Positions 22,801-33,728 of a stretch of 64,000 bases of DNA are shown piece by piece. Origin of the DNA: Leptodontidium sp. MPI-SDFR-AT-0119 (lineage: Eukaryota > Ascomycota > Leotiomycetes > Helotiales > Leptodontidiaceae). The stretch is from NCBI GenBank assembly GCA_020726505.1, contig JAHLEZ010000006.1, positions 2,170,001 through 2,234,000 on the forward strand, in the 5' to 3' direction. Under the pieces are notes generated by a model. It was not told the DNA's origin, searched no databases, and was given only the letters and a program-made list of their open reading frames with translations. The stretch's first letter is position 1, and every line of letters starts with the position of its first letter. The position numbers and the translations under genes are program-made.

Positions 22801-24976
22801 CGGGGTCTCTCTATAATGTTAGCGCCAGATGCCAGGAATGTTTGCTGCACTTCTGAGGTGCGAATCCTCCCATTAGAGATTGAGAAACGACAAGAACTCA
22901 GCCAGTACGACAAGTAATTAAGTGACAGACTCGGTTTTGAGGGGAGTTTGGTACCCGTCAATTCCAAACATACAGCCGCAGTGACTGTCAGAAGTGGAGC
23001 GTTGCAGAGCAAAAAGGCAGCCAAGTGCTCGAATGAAGCGAAGCGTTGAAGGCCAGAGTCCAAGTCTGGAAGAGAAATCCTCATTTGTCAAGTGAACGCT
23101 CAGTAAAGATGGAGTGTGCCTCCAACTAGAGCAGCCGCCAACTGCAAATCGAATTTATTTTCAGAAGAGCTACAAATGAGGTTGAGATGCATCCACCAAT
23201 ATAACAAATATGTCATTGACTGCCTCTCGAAAGTGTCTCTATGGCCATATTTACTCCTTGCCAGCCTTTGAGCTTTCGTACTGTCTGATCTTTGCAATGC
23301 TATTTGAGAAATATCCGTTCTTGATTGCTTTTGGCTATCGTGTTTGCTGTTGTTTTATCTCCCATGTCCCCGGTATAGCAATTAACATGGGGACAATTAG
23401 AGAGGCGTTAAGCCCAATGAGGTGAGCAAGGTTCAATGCAATATCCTTCATATGGTAGCATCTATAGTATATGAAATCCTCAAGACATAACAACGAACAG
23501 TTACCAAAGTACCCACGATCCCATGTGTTGCGCAATGACTCCAATCATCAAGCAAGAAGTACTGGTCAATCCCCAGAATGTTCTTAACATGAATCACTCC
23601 ACATCTGACTCGAGAGCTGTATAAAAGCACTCTTTCTGACAGCCTTCCTCCCTTTCTTGACGCACAAAACAAGCTTCCTCAACACCATTCCTCTCGTTCT
23701 TCGACCCATCTTCAGCCTTTGAGGTCTTCCACTCTTGCCATTGACTCGATCCTCATATCAACCTAGCTGCTAACACCGGCAGGTGACTGTCTCAACTTCA
23801 ATCAACTCCGCAGTGCCGGGTTCAACCTCAGCCTCTGAGCCTCAGTTGCAAGCATATCCACTCGCAGGCTATTCAAAGTCGTACCTTGCTCCCTTGATTT
23901 CCATCGGTGCTGGATATCTTCCATCTAGCAAAGGCCTCTCTTTTCGACCTGCTTCTCATACACAGCTTCCGCGCGTCTGAGTCGAGATTCAAGTACGTGC
24001 TGATCTCTGATTTACAGTATCTGGAGTCGTAAAACAGTATCCGGGTTTTACTACGTCTGAACCCGGCCTTGCCTGTCACTTCAAGCAGTCATATCAAGGA
24101 CAACCAACAAGTAAGTCTCAAAGTTCATATCACTCTAAATTGAAGGATCTGAGAGCTTGCTTGCATAGTACCTTGCTGGATTTTGCAAGAAACACTCAAT
24201 TATCTCTTCAGCAGTTTTTCCAGGACCCAAGCGTTCAGTTTCGAGAAGTGCTGACATTTCCCAGTTCTCGGAACACCTAGAGTTCTCTTGTCCACCAACG
24301 TTGGCTGCATCCTCTTTCACCATCAAACACTCAGCCTGCTGTCATCGAAAACGTATCACTGCAGAGTACGGTCTCCAACAACCAACGGCTCACTTCATTA
24401 ATCTTGCCTCCACAAAAGATAAACAGCTTCATATAAATGCAACTTTATTCACTGTCACTGTCACAAAAGCCAACTGTCGCTGGTAAGGCCTGCCTCTACG
24501 CATTCATTATTGACTTCTCTCACTTTGATGTCATTGCAAGTTAATTTCCTGGTTTGAATATCAGATCAACGATATTTATGCATCTTCCCTTTCCTACTTC
24601 TGCTTGGCTGGTGCTTCAACATGTACTACAATTGTTGTCATTATTATCAGGCACTGTCTGATTCACCTCCTGCTACCGAAGAGACACCCTTGAAATGCTA
24701 ATCAATTGAATATCAGGCTCACTAGCTCAAGTTGTTAGCGCAACCTCGAAACGACGCTGTCGCGCCATTCGATAAATATTCTCTCCTCGAGTCTTCGTCC
24801 ACCGACAAAACAACTTCCGCCTCCACTCCAACCCCTTACCCTCCTTCATCGACAACACCTTCCTTTAGCAATACCATACTCACCGACAACATCCGCCTCG
24901 TGATCAGTTGTACCTCGTCCGCGTCCTGCGAAATCCAAAACACCCCGAAGTCAACAAAAACAAATCGAACGCCAAG
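22801..24976. other. Long non-coding stretch, probable spliced leader of the Myb-like gene
   Basis: 2.2 kb without a convincing coding frame. The second half has gene-leader features: a TATA box at 23620, pyrimidine-rich tracts from 23640 to 23760, and several splice-like motifs (ctgctaacaccggcag ending near 23784; gtaagtctc near 24111; ggtaaggcc near 24484). The simplest reading is a long, spliced 5' leader leading to the start codon at 24977. Confidence 0.45.
23620..23627 (+). promoter_or_regulatory. TATA box (TATAAAAG)
   Basis: A canonical TATAAAAG followed within 30-100 nt by a C/T-rich tract. It lies 1.35 kb upstream of the Myb-like start codon, on the same strand, with no other gene in between. 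Confidence 0.45.
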
Positions 24977-27128
24977 ATGTCCAACATAGGCGACCCCGGT
25001 CTCAACAACTCCCCTACCCGCTCTGTCGAGAAGGACATCAACGCCTCGCCGACAAAAGGTAAAGGCAATGAGTTACCTAAGGCCAGTAACATCTTGGAGG
25101 ATACTCAGAGAGATACGGCGACGGAGCCGAAGACAAATGCCAACGACGAGCTAAGCTCCAGCAAGATCAGCAGCCCAACTAACGTGTCGAAGCCCTACAG
25201 CAGAAGCTGCTCGCCAGCTGAGGAGAATTACGAGACCTTCCGCTCCCCGATCAATGACTCGCGTGGATACTACGCCAATGGTAAGTCCGCCTCTCTTTTC
25301 GTACAGCAATCCTACCTGTCACAGCACCATAAGGATTAAACAAGGGGTCCTACTATTTCACAAAGACTTAAATTTGTGTCTCGCGCCGGCGATTACACCC
25401 ACCTAATTGGCAATTGCTTCCTTCTCCATGAGCCCTTAGTCGCCGTCTACTTTTGTCACAATAAGTCTCGTTGTTGCCGATACCGACTTCCAGTCACCAT
25501 GTATTGCGTTGCATTATATTTCAACAGTGTCTTGCTTTTGACAACAGTCATTTAAGTCACATATAGCTTGAAGAAAAAGCTGACTTTTTGATAGCACTCC
25601 GTCGCCGTGAGCTCGGCAGTGTCTCTCCACCTCGAGACCGTCGAGCGGCTCCCCGTCGCACACAATCTCCTTCATACGTCCCAAGAAGCTTCCAGACCAC
25701 TCCCTCTGTCGGTGCCCGCCACGCAACCCCTGGTCTCTACAATAGCCGAGAACAGGATGTCATGGAAGTTGACGAGCAGTCTCCTCGAAGAGTTCCTCCA
25801 CCCCGATTCCCAGCATATGAGAACTCCCTCTCTGGATCCAATTCATCCGAGCCAGCTGCGCCCCAAGCTCGTGTTATCCAACGCAAGAGTCTTGGTGATA
25901 GAAACCAGCGCTCGCAATCAGATTCTTATGTTGGTGTTGATGAAGATATGGACCAGTATGCCGATGAGGATGACGAGGATGCGTATGGTGCGAGCGAAGA
26001 GTACCCCTCCCAATCTCGAAATATGCGACCCCATCATTACCGAGAGTCCCAAGACCTTCGAACATATCGTAGTGAGGAAACCGCCGAGGATCAACAAGTT
26101 GTCTTGTACTCTGAGCGTGGTAACAATGGTCACGCTCCCCGATCCCGAGCTCGCGGTCTAGCTGAGGATGGTGATGAGGGCGGCTTTCGCGATCGCCGAG
26201 TGCGTCAAACTCCTGTTCTCCGTCATCCGGCTGAAAACGAGGAAGGCTTTGGACAGCGGAGAGAGAGTCAGGGTGATTTCTTCCGTCCTCTAGGAGAATT
26301 CCTTGTAGACGACGAAGAACCATGTAAGTTGTCTCTCTCATATTTTCTTGAGCTCGCTAACATGCCCTAGCACTGTTTATCAGCGAACAGATTCCTCGAC
26401 GAAATCCTCCTACGAAGCAAGTAGGTGCAGGCAGTGGAGGTCGCCCTCGACAACTCTTCTCTCACGATACCTTGGTCAGCCCCATTTCAACCCCCTCTTC
26501 AGGTCCTGTAAGCAAGAAACGGAAGTCCATGGAGCAAGGCGGTCCTCGATTCAATCAACCAGGTCTCTCCCTCGGCCCTTCTCGCTACTCCGGAGATCCA
26601 AGTGTCGGCTGGGGCTTGAATCAAGATCCTCCCTCAGTTCCTCAAACTAGCGTTAGCGACGCAGCTCTGTTGAAGCGCGGTCTCACTCGTGGAGCAAAGG
26701 AGAAGGTCTGCAAGCGTGGCTACGGTGCTAACGACCCCGAAAACGTCAACATCGTCAACATGAAAGAAGATGGCATGTCTTTCGGCGAGATTGTTGAAAA
26801 GCTCAACGATGTCCGTGTTGCCAATGGTCGCGCCCCATCTCTCAGTGTTTGTGGTGTTACCAGCAGATACAACCGTACTGCTCCGCTTCTGTTTGCTGCT
26901 GAGGGCAGGCAATTCATTCCACTCTCAAAGAGAGGCAAGGGAGAGGTTCTTGCCGATGGTGCAGTTACTGAGAAGCCTATATGGAGTGATGATCTTGACC
27001 TCACCCTTGCCCAATGTGTCAAGGATATCGACAAGGAAAAATGGGGCAGAGTCGCAAAGGAATTCAATTGCCGCACTGGCAAGAATATTTCTGCTGCCGC
27101 GGCTGCTCTTCGTCACACTCTGTTGTAG
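24977..27128 (+). CDS. Uncharacterised nuclear protein with C-terminal Myb/SANT-like domain
   Basis: Three exons, 24977-25280, 25595-26323 and 26371-27128, give 596 residues with all phases matching. The first 400 residues are disordered and charged: Ser/Pro/Asn-rich N-terminus (NNSPTRSVEKDINASPTKGK), basic RRRELG...PRDRRAAPRR, then acidic DEDMDQYADEDDEDAYG. A KKRKS motif may be a nuclear localisation signal. The ordered C-terminal third has a helical block (NMKEDGMSFGEIVEKLNDV with NGRAPSLSVCGVTSRYNRT) and a last block PIWSDDLDLTLAQCVKDIDK...WGRVAKEFNCRTGKNISAAA, which resembles a Myb/SANT repeat. That suggests DNA or chromatin binding, but I do not recognise the family. The 314-nt first intron is long for this window. 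Confidence 0.8.
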
Positions 27129-28522
27129 GAAGGTGATGTCATGATATGGAGTCTGGTTTCTCGATCATTTTCGTTCTTCGACGTTATTCATGACTTTACA
27201 TCAATTGTACCAATTCGATTCCGTTACCGCCTGGATTTGAATTTGGATTGCGTTGCTTTCTACAATCATCCACGACATCCTATCACCCAAACACAACAAC
27301 CCCCTTTCAACACAGAAGTTCTGTCATCATTGTCAAAGGTTCCTTTGGCGTCTTTCGGCACTTCGATACCTCTGCATTCCTCTGATTTCCCGGCCGCTGT
27401 CGGCAGAGTTTCCAACACTCGCTCGTCAAGATTAGCACGGAGACCCACACCAGACGGTACCAAAGACACGACAGCAATTCTCTCTGATCATTATTGGCAG
27501 TAAAGCAAAGACGGTCGTCAGATTGATTGGAGGTATCTGTTACACGGGGTTCGGGTTCATTCAACACGCATAATTTCCTGTCCACAAAAATTTCACATGA
27601 AGATCATCAAGTTCGGGACTCTACATTTTGTATGTAGACTTAGAAGGTGGCGCAGAGCATCTATTGCAGAAGGCATAGATGGCTTGCTGTCAGAGGGGCG
27701 GGCATGTTTCTTGCTCTGATCTTCATCTATTATTCCTTTTTCTGGAGAGATTCTTAGATATGGCGTTAGATTCTTCGGCCTTTCGCGAGAAACAATAAAG
27801 CGTCGATTTCTTGATCTTTCCCACCTGTTCCATTAGAAATTGAGTGACTGAAAAGAACTAACACGAACTTCGCTTTCCTCATATCGTTCTAGTAAATAGC
27901 GATTTTTTGGAATGGAAATCTGACATTAAGACCAAAATCAATAATGACTTTTCAGGGGGCCTCGCTTAAGCCCCTTTCCCTGAATCTGTGTTTGGCGGGC
28001 TGCCTAAAAATCCCTGTCTAATCGTCATTAGATCGCGTCGGCGCGTGGAAAATGCACCACCACTCTACGCGTCGGCATCACGAAGTCATCTCTGCTTGCA
28101 TCATCAACAACCCCCTTCTCACAATCCTCACTTGCCTGGGATACATTTCCCTTTGAATCTGTATTTCAAGATATCTCATTGCGGAACTAGAATACCCACT
28201 CTACTTTGCTGTCCGTAGCTTCGGATTGTTTTGCCACCTGAGCTCACTGGCACCTGTGGAATCTAGCTTGGGAACTAAAAGACTATCCTGACTTGTAAGT
28301 ATCTTCAAAGTGCTCAGACTTATTCTTTACTTTGCTTTGGAGTCATTGCTGATGATTTCCAGCTTTTGGTTTCTCTTAAGCTGCGCGCAACTCAACTGAT
28401 TTCGCATTGTACCCACCATCGACATTTCTCTGCACCTGCAGCATCTACTCTCTACACCAAGAGCTTTGGGCTGCTCCCTCTTCGAAATCCAGAGCTCAGC
28501 GCGCATTCGTTAATTCTCAGCC
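27129..28522. other. Intergenic plus 5' leader of the SNF2 remodeller
   Basis: About 1.4 kb. The first part is the 3' flank of the Myb-like gene, the last 230 bp the leader of the remodeller including a probable leader intron (28295-28362). No gene is supported between. Confidence 0.5.
28295..28362 (+). other. Probable 5'-leader intron of the SNF2 remodeller
   Basis: A perfect donor gtaagt at 28295, a branch-like tgctgat and an acceptor ttccag ending at 28362 define a 68-nt intron, the typical size here, 160 nt before the start codon. Confidence 0.5.
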
Positions 28523-31303
28523 ATGGCTCGGCAATTCAAGGCCAGTATTGGCTCCTCGAGTCCAGCATCTCGCCTTTCGAGCACCCCTCCCTCATCGCCG
28601 CCAGAGCAATCCCCCATAATCGACGTCGACTCAGAACTCGACCAAGACTTCCTCAACGACGAAGAGAAAGCCATCCACGCAGAGAACGAGAAGGCTCGAT
28701 TGGCAAACGAGCAACAAGAGATAAAGCAGAACAAGCGCGGGCGAAAGAAGGTGCCGATCAAGGATCGAGAGGCCAAGGCATCAGAGCTCGCAGAGCTGCT
28801 GAACAAATGCGAACAATTCACCGGTATTCTGAAGAATAATTCGAAATCGTTGGGTCAGGTTGGACGGGATTTCGATGGCAATATGCTGGGAGGACATAAT
28901 ATCGAGATGTCAGAGCAGCCTGGGAATATTGTCGGTGGACAATTGAGGCCGTACCAGCTGGAAGGACTTACTTGGATGTACGACATTGCTTTCCAATCCA
29001 TGTCGGGTATCTTGGCCGATGAGATGGGACTGGGGAAGACTATTCAGACCATCTCTCTTGTTGCTAAACTGCGAGAGAGTGATTACAAAGGCCCTTTCCT
29101 GATTGTTGCACCGATGAGCACACTTTCCAATTGGGATGAGGAGTTTGCGAAATGGCTACCCAGTGTTCCGGTGGTGAAATATCATGGTGCTCCGGCTCAT
29201 CGACAAGATATCTTTAAGACGAGGATACAGAAGAATTACTCGGAAGAGGTCCTTAGTTTCGAGGTTGACGGGAAGGTTATGAAGAGAAGGGAGGGCCGCG
29301 TGACTGATGACTTTCCGGTCGTTCTGACTACTCCTGAAATCATCATGAGGGATGCCAAAGACCTCATTAAAATACGTTGGGGCATCATTTTCATTGTAAG
29401 TTGTGCTACCAAGACGCTCATTTATGGCTGCGGCTGACACTTTGAAGGACGAAGGACACCGCTTGAAGAACTCCGAGTCGAAATTGTTCCGCATTCTTCA
29501 ACCTTTCCACTCCTACAGTCGATTCCTGATCACCGGAACACCTTTACAAAACGACCTGAAAGAACTCTGGTCTCTTCTACATTTTCTCCTCCCAACCGTT
29601 TTTACAGAGTGGGAGCTCTTCGAAGCATATTTCGATTTCAGTGATCTTCGAGACGAGAAGACCACGGAAGGCTTTCTTCAAGAAAAGAAGACTCATGAAA
29701 TGATTTCAAAGATTCAGCAAATACTGCAGCCTTTGTTGCTACGACGTATCAAGGCAGATGTCGAGCACTTGTTACCTAAGAAGAGAGAGTACATTTTGTA
29801 CGCGCCGATGACACAAGAGCAAACAGAGCTTTGCGATGTTATCAGCGACGAAATCAAAGATACTCGAGAATATCTTGAGGAGAAAGTTGCTGAGAGATTG
29901 ACAGCAAATGCCGCTTCCTCCACCCGCACAATGACCAAGCCTAGTAAGCCTAACAAGCCTACCAAAGCTGTAAAGGTACAAGAGTCGGATTCAGAAGAAG
30001 ATGTTCCCTTGGCTCAACTAGCCATTCGAAAGAAGCCCCGTGGTCGCCCAGCCAAGTCAGCACCTAAGAACGCTTTCGAGCAAATGATGAGAGGAAGTCT
30101 TGCGTCGAAGACCGATGCAAAGCGGAAGCGAAATTCTAACGATGGTGCTTCATCACCTGCTTCAAAATCTTCCAAGTCGAGTCGTCATTCCACACCAGCA
30201 TCTACTCGTGGTCGGAAAGCAAGGAATCCAAAATCATATTCCGAAGCTGCTTCGGATGAGGAAGACGCTCTTAGCGATGATGAATTTGAGGAGAAGCTGG
30301 CCCAGGAAGTTGCTGAGAAGGATGAGACGACTGAAGATGATCTTACTCCCGAGGAAGCAGAGGCCGCGCGGATAAAGGAAGCTGCAAGTAAGTGAAGACT
30401 CTCCCTCGTGCTGGAATAATTCACTAATGTCCTACAGAGAAGGAAATGTCTACCAAGAAGCTAGGAAATCCTCTCATGCAGCTACGACTGGCATGCAACT
30501 CGCCTCACAACTTCTACAACGCTTGGCCTGATGATCGCCCGGTAGATGAAACCCTTGTCACCGCATCCGGCAAGATGCTTCTACTTGACCGGCTTCTCAA
30601 ATCGCTCTTCACCCGCGGGCACAAAGTTCTCATCTTCTCTCAGTTCAAAACACAACTAGATCTTATCCAGGACTACGCTCAAGAACTTCGAGAGTGGATA
30701 GTATGTCGCATTGACGGCTCCGTCTCCCAAGAAGAGCGACAGCGACAGATCAAAGAGTTCAACGAGAACCCCGAATTCAAGCTCTTTCTGCTTTCCACCC
30801 GAGCCGGCGGACAAGGTATCAACCTCGCATCAGCCGACTCCGTCATCTTATTCGACAGCGACTGGAACCCTCAACAAGATCTCCAAGCCCAAGACCGTGC
30901 GCACCGAATCGGTCAAAAGAACCCCGTCATCATCTACCGTCTCGCGACCAAGAACACAGTCGAGGAAGCGCTTCTACTCAACGCGGACGCCAAGCGCCGC
31001 CTCGAGAAGCTCGTCATCAAGAAAGCGGACTATAAATCCAAAGGCCAGAAACTTCGTGACGAGGTCATGACGAAAGAAGCGCTCAAAGCACTGTTAAAGA
31101 AGGATGGTGAGGTGTTCACTTATAAGAGCGGTGATCAAATCCTCAGTGATGAGGATTTGGATGTTTTGACGGATAGGAGCGAGGAGGCTTATGTCAAGGC
31201 CGCAAAGGGTCTGGGTGATGCTGAGGCCTTCAAGATCGTGGAGACGAAGGTTGGTGGGTTGATGGCTGTTACTGGGCTGGGAAAGAAAGAAGAGACGAAG
31301 TGA
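28523..31303 (+). CDS. SNF2-family chromatin remodeller, LSH/HELLS-type (MUS-30/Irc5)
   Basis: Three exons, 28523-29395, 29448-30387 and 30438-31303, give 892 residues. ATPase lobe 1 has [12 protein letters not shown], Walker A DEMGLGKT (166-173), [13 protein letters not shown], Walker B DEGH (292-295, at the exon 1/2 junction) and LITGTPLQN. Lobe 2 has [23 protein letters not shown] and [11 protein letters not shown]. The sequence resembles the LSH/DDM1/Irc5 subgroup (Neurospora MUS-30), ATP-dependent remodellers linked to genome stability and, in animals and plants, DNA methylation. The lobes are separated by an approximately 150-residue low-complexity insert (about 446-604) carrying an AT-hook core PRGRP at 488-492. 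An N-terminal charged coiled segment (about 40-110) precedes lobe 1. The start is the first ATG after a probable leader intron. Confidence 0.94.
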
Positions 31304-32014
31304 TTCGATTACCTGGGGAAGAAGTTGGCGTTGTTGTGCTGGTTGGATGGATGGATGACTTGATGGTTTGGTGATATTGAGTTCAATTGCTAAGTAAATG
31401 TATAGTATTTTACGCAAATCGAGTAGACCAAAAGAACTCGCGTGAATGGATCAACCCAGTCAACAAACCTAATGCTGAAATGTATTCCCATGTGTGACGA
31501 TTCAAACGTCCTCTTCACTTCACTTGAGGGTCTCGCTTGCTACATTCTGCACTGGTTAGTTGGGGTGTCTTCTGTTCATATTATCATAATCAGCGTCTGT
31601 TCTGGAATCAAAAGGATACCCACCACTCTCTCAAACCTAGGTCAAGATCCTGAAAATGACAATGAAATAGTGCAGAAGCTCTACACCAAAAGGGACTATC
31701 TGATCTATCTCACCCCGTCACTCCAAGAACAGCAGCCAGTTAGTTTACCTGAGCGAATAGTAAAGCATCACGTGAATAAGGGGCAGTAGTGATTGTAGTT
31801 TGATGCATTTATTCGTAGCTGACGAAACGGCATCTCAGAAGATGGGGGGATATCCGCTAAAAAAAGCATTATCATAAAGAAGCCCACCAGCCCATCATCA
31901 TCGTCATCTCGCCATCGCTCGCTTAATCAAATCTCATCAGAAATGGAAGAAGACTCATATCTGCCCAGCCACCCAGAACACATTCCATTACCAGCCTAAC
32001 CTATGCAGCAGCAC
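31304..32014. other. Intergenic between convergent genes, no gene seen
   Basis: 3' flanks of the remodeller and the transporter. One 115-codon plus-strand frame (31442-31789) has no protein character. Confidence 0.55.
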
Positions 32015-33728
32015 TTAAGCGACAACCTTCTCTGGGTGTCCTGCGGGCAAAACATCCGCGAGCGTCTCATCTGTGCCTCTCAAATCCTCCTCGACGGTAA
32101 CTGTGTCCTTGATCTTGAAGAAGATCACAGGAGCGGCGCAGACGAGAGAGCCGGCGAGAAGTCCCCAGTTGCTGGCGAGTTCGGACATGAATTCCATCTT
32201 GCCGCTGTCGAGAGACCACATGACTGCTGCACCGGCTGACTGGATACCCTTGTAGAAACCGACGTAGTTGGCAGATCGACGACCGGAGTTGGAGAGAGCG
32301 CCCATGTACCTATTCGGAGTTAGTATACTCGTAAGGTATTAAAGGATATTGGAGAGGAAGCATACCAGTAGACGGATGCCTGCCAGAGGGAGTCGTAGAA
32401 GCCGTAGAAGATATAGAGAAACATGGGTCCGACATAGCCAGAGGTAGTCCAGTCGGTTGGGATGAAGTCAGGGTTCAATTTGGTGTCGACCGAGTCGCGA
32501 GTGTAGCCCTTCTGGAACGCATATCCACCACCCCAGATAGCCATGGTCATGACAAAGAGCATGCCCAAGCAAGCTTTAGCTCTGATTGTGCGGCGGATCG
32601 AGGACAGGTCGAGAAGATAGCCCAAAGTCAGAGCACCAAAGATTTGGGCCAGATAGTACAGGCAGTTGTTGAGAGCCTTGGTTCTCGTACTGAAGTGGGC
32701 GTTGTTGACTCCGTTTGCTTGGTAGGTGATGAACCAATTGGAAGACCAGAACATGGGGAAGAGGAGGATGACGAATGGCTCGAATTTGAACGTCTCTAGG
32801 AGACCCATTGCCTCGGATTGCCAGGTTGGATTCTTCATCAAGACAACTCTGGTACCGTCGTCACGAACCACATCATTGGCGTTGATGAGAAAGAGGGCGA
32901 GAACTGCACCGGAAAACATGAGGATGATGAAAGCAACGTAGGTACCGGTGCCGACTGAAACATTTTCCTTGGTGTGAATGTGCTGTCCTAGTGGGATCTG
33001 CGAGGCTCGTCAGCTGATGTTCCCGACCTGAAAAGCACACTGGTATCTATATCGGGGATAAGGAGACTCACCAAGCTGCCGATAACAGCACCCATGTTGA
33101 AGATGGCCCAGAACCAAGCGAAGTATCGCCCCTTTTCATTCTCATGAGGATACGAGATCATGATGGTTCCTTGCGCAGTCCATAGGAGACCAGCACAGAT
33201 ACCAAGAAGGGCACCAGCGATGATGTTGAAGGGAGCGACATGAGCGTAAACAGAGACCAACAAGCTGACGGCGTAGATGCAATATCCAATACCTCCAAAG
33301 GCAAGAGTGATCTTGACACCCAACTTGTTGACGATAGTTCCTCCAAAGAAGCCAAAAACAGCGAAGGTACTGTAGAGAGCAATGTTCTAGATCGAATGTG
33401 AGCTGATATGCTTGATTTTAGGGAGATCGAAGGTGCTCACCATGTTGTCAGCGAGAGTGGCATCGGTTCTTCCACCACCTCCCATTCCACCGAGGGCGTT
33501 GAACATGCCAGGGCAAAGGAAGCACACGAATGAGACCATAATCAGCTGAACCTTGGGCGAGGCAAACCATGGGATACTGAATTTGCCGAACTTGCGCTGT
33601 CTGTACATCCATCCGGTAGGAAGATCGAGGTCATGGTGAGTCTCCTCGAACTCCTTCTCGCTGTTGACCGTTGGGGGTGTGTGGGCGGGAGCCATGGTGA
33701 CACCAGCTTCCTCGTTCTTAGATGCCAT
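32015..33728 (-). CDS. UNC93-like major facilitator (DUF895-type) membrane protein
   Basis: Four exons, 33728-33441, 33386-33072, 32997-32366 and 32309-32015, give 509 residues with matching phases. A polar N-terminus of about 55 residues (ending KFGKFSIPWFASPKVQ) leads into about 11 or 12 hydrophobic spans. Family blocks seen are FLCPGMFNALGGMGGGG, YSTFAVFGFFGGTIVNKLG, GLLWTAQGTIMISYPHENEKGRYFAWFW, LFPMFWSSNWFITYQ and LSNSGRRSANYVGFYKGIQSAG. Fungal UNC93-like proteins are MFS members of unknown substrate. The C-terminal tail is acidic then ends GHPEKVVA. Plasma or internal membrane location cannot be told from sequence. Confidence 0.9.

Noticed and set aside
22850..22880. T-loop-like ggtgcgaatcc, possible tRNA
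   Set aside because: No matching acceptor, D or anticodon arms can be drawn upstream.
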